This document shows, in pieces, positions 63,061 to 64,000 of a DNA stretch of 64,000 nt. A program made the translations under genes and the position numbers. The first letter of the stretch is position 1. Each line of letters starts with the position of its first letter. Under the pieces are notes generated by a model that saw nothing but the letters and a program-made list of their open reading frames with translations, searched no databases and had not been told where the DNA came from. Origin of the DNA: Isoetes taiwanensis (lineage: Eukaryota > Streptophyta > Lycopodiopsida > Isoetales > Isoetaceae); NCBI GenBank assembly GCA_021234155.1, contig JAJEKV010000040.1:3635799-3699798 (forward strand), given 5' to 3'.

Positions 63061-63497
63061 GTTGATGGTACAAGATGGAAAGCAAATCAAATGACACTTT
63101 CATCATAAGTAAATGAATGGCATGTAACGTCTTAACGTCGAACGTAAAACTAAGCTATAAGTCTATGTTGTGTTGGCCATTTGGAGGTTTCATTCCAAAT
63201 GCATATTAATATATGTAGAAGGCTCAGTCCTTTACAATATTAAAATTTGAGGTGAGAATGTAGCTCTGCATTCTATAACCTAGCATGACTAAAGTTTGGC
63301 TTAAAGAACATAGAAATAATAGATTGGCAACTGAAACAGATTGGACTTGTTTAAGGAAATGGAAAATGCACGCAATGGAATGTTAGAATCTAGCTCGGGT
63401 GTACGTTCTTTCCCTTACCCAAAACAATGCCTGGTCCGGGCCAATATTATAGTTGTTATCAAAAGATTATGCCTCATGGTCCACATGTTGGTAGTTT

Positions 63498-63665
63498 TTT
63501 TTTTTTTTTTTTGAAGAACTGTGTCATCAATATATTAAAAGAATGGTAATGTTACAAAGCAAGTGAGGAGGAAGGAGAATTGCCCCAAAGAGACAGCGAT
63601 ACCTCGACACTCCACAACAAACTCACAGAAAAACTGCAACTCTACTGCTGTACAAACCGACCATC
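63498..63665 (-). mobile_element. LINE 3' end, 5'-truncated (minus strand)
   Basis: A T run (63498-63514) followed by the reverse complement of the 3' UTR at 20948-21117 ('gaagaactgtgtc', 'aatatattaaaagaatggta', 'ttgccccaaagagacag', 'gtacaaaccgaccatcac'). Only the last 150 bp or so is present. The flanking text 'cacatgttggtagttt' occurs on both sides (63482-63497 and 63667-63682), giving a likely target-site duplication of about 16 bp. Confidence 0.8.
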
Positions 63666-63684
63666 ACACATGTTGGTAGTTTGA

Positions 63685-64000
63685 GCAGCCTCTCCTCAAA
63701 ATTACGGAAAACCATCAGTTTCAGACATGATTGCCATATCCTGAGCATCTTGGAAATTTGACAAACTTAATGACCCTTGGTTCTCAAGCTGCCTACGGCC
63801 TCATATATGCTTATACTAGCAGGGACATCAAGATTTAAAGAATGCATATAAAGGCCATTCATAGGTCCCTCTAGCATATTATCCACTACAATACTCTTCA
63901 ATTGCCTTAGCTAGAAGGCCATTTGTTTCAGATCCAAATAATATGCAGTCGCCATATTGATATGGTTTGTCCTATATAAACAGATAACACAAAGGTTCCA
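63685..64000. other. AT-rich end of window, nothing recognised
   Basis: No gene, repeat or structured element is apparent. Confidence 0.4.

Overview
The window looks like nuclear DNA from a land plant with a large, repeat-rich genome. Three things point to this: an intronless CYP74 cytochrome P450 (oxylipin/jasmonate pathway), two plant-type L1 LINEs whose ORF1 resembles the DUF4283 plus zinc-knuckle type, and Gypsy and Copia remnants. The CYP74 lacks an obvious plastid transit peptide. A non-L1 LINE and a decayed transposase-like gene of a type I associate with ferns and other seedless plants make a fern or other non-seed plant my best guess, but the sequence alone cannot prove that.

Layout. 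1-3600: AT-rich, no convincing gene, a few short duplications. 3624-8536: a decayed transposase-like gene with introns (+) facing a minus-strand pair, an AT-hook ORF and an FCP1/NIF-type HAD-phosphatase-like ORF. 9144-9890: a Gypsy pol fragment and a LINE 3' end. 10040-15540: two copies of a segmental repeat flank a five-unit tandem array of a tRNA-like (SINE-like) sequence and a probable Copia LTR. 15571-16322: a MITE-like inverted repeat and a long nested palindrome just upstream of CYP74. 16587-18011: intact CYP74. 18757-21117: 5'-truncated L1-type LINE. 21700-29145: full-length but broken L1 (L1-A) with a 10-bp target-site duplication (TSD) and a second element nested in its ORF2. 29217-30245: truncated CYP74 pseudogene with its 3' flank; 31685-31973: a third, diverged copy of the CYP74 3' flank, interrupted by a GC-rich non-L1 LINE (31974-35628).

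35700-43700: mostly non-coding, with local duplications, a LINE 3' end at 39519 and a LINE RT fragment at 41448. 43745-48870: dispersed structured repeats with covarying hairpins, an array of short palindromes and LINE 3' modules. 49343-50611: a foldback MITE followed by a tandem duplication. 51557-59423: a second full-length broken L1 (L1-B, minus strand) with a 16-bp TSD. 59440-64000: AT-rich DNA with SINE-like heads, a minisatellite and a LINE 3' end.

The only gene I would call intact is CYP74. It was duplicated locally at least twice and the copies decayed; later LINE insertions landed between or inside them. The most novel-looking signals are an extra small ORF upstream of ORF1 shared by both L1s, a common 3' module with differing microsatellite tails shared by several retroelements, a hairpin repeat whose outer stem shows compensatory changes, and the transposase/FCP1-like/AT-hook gene group.
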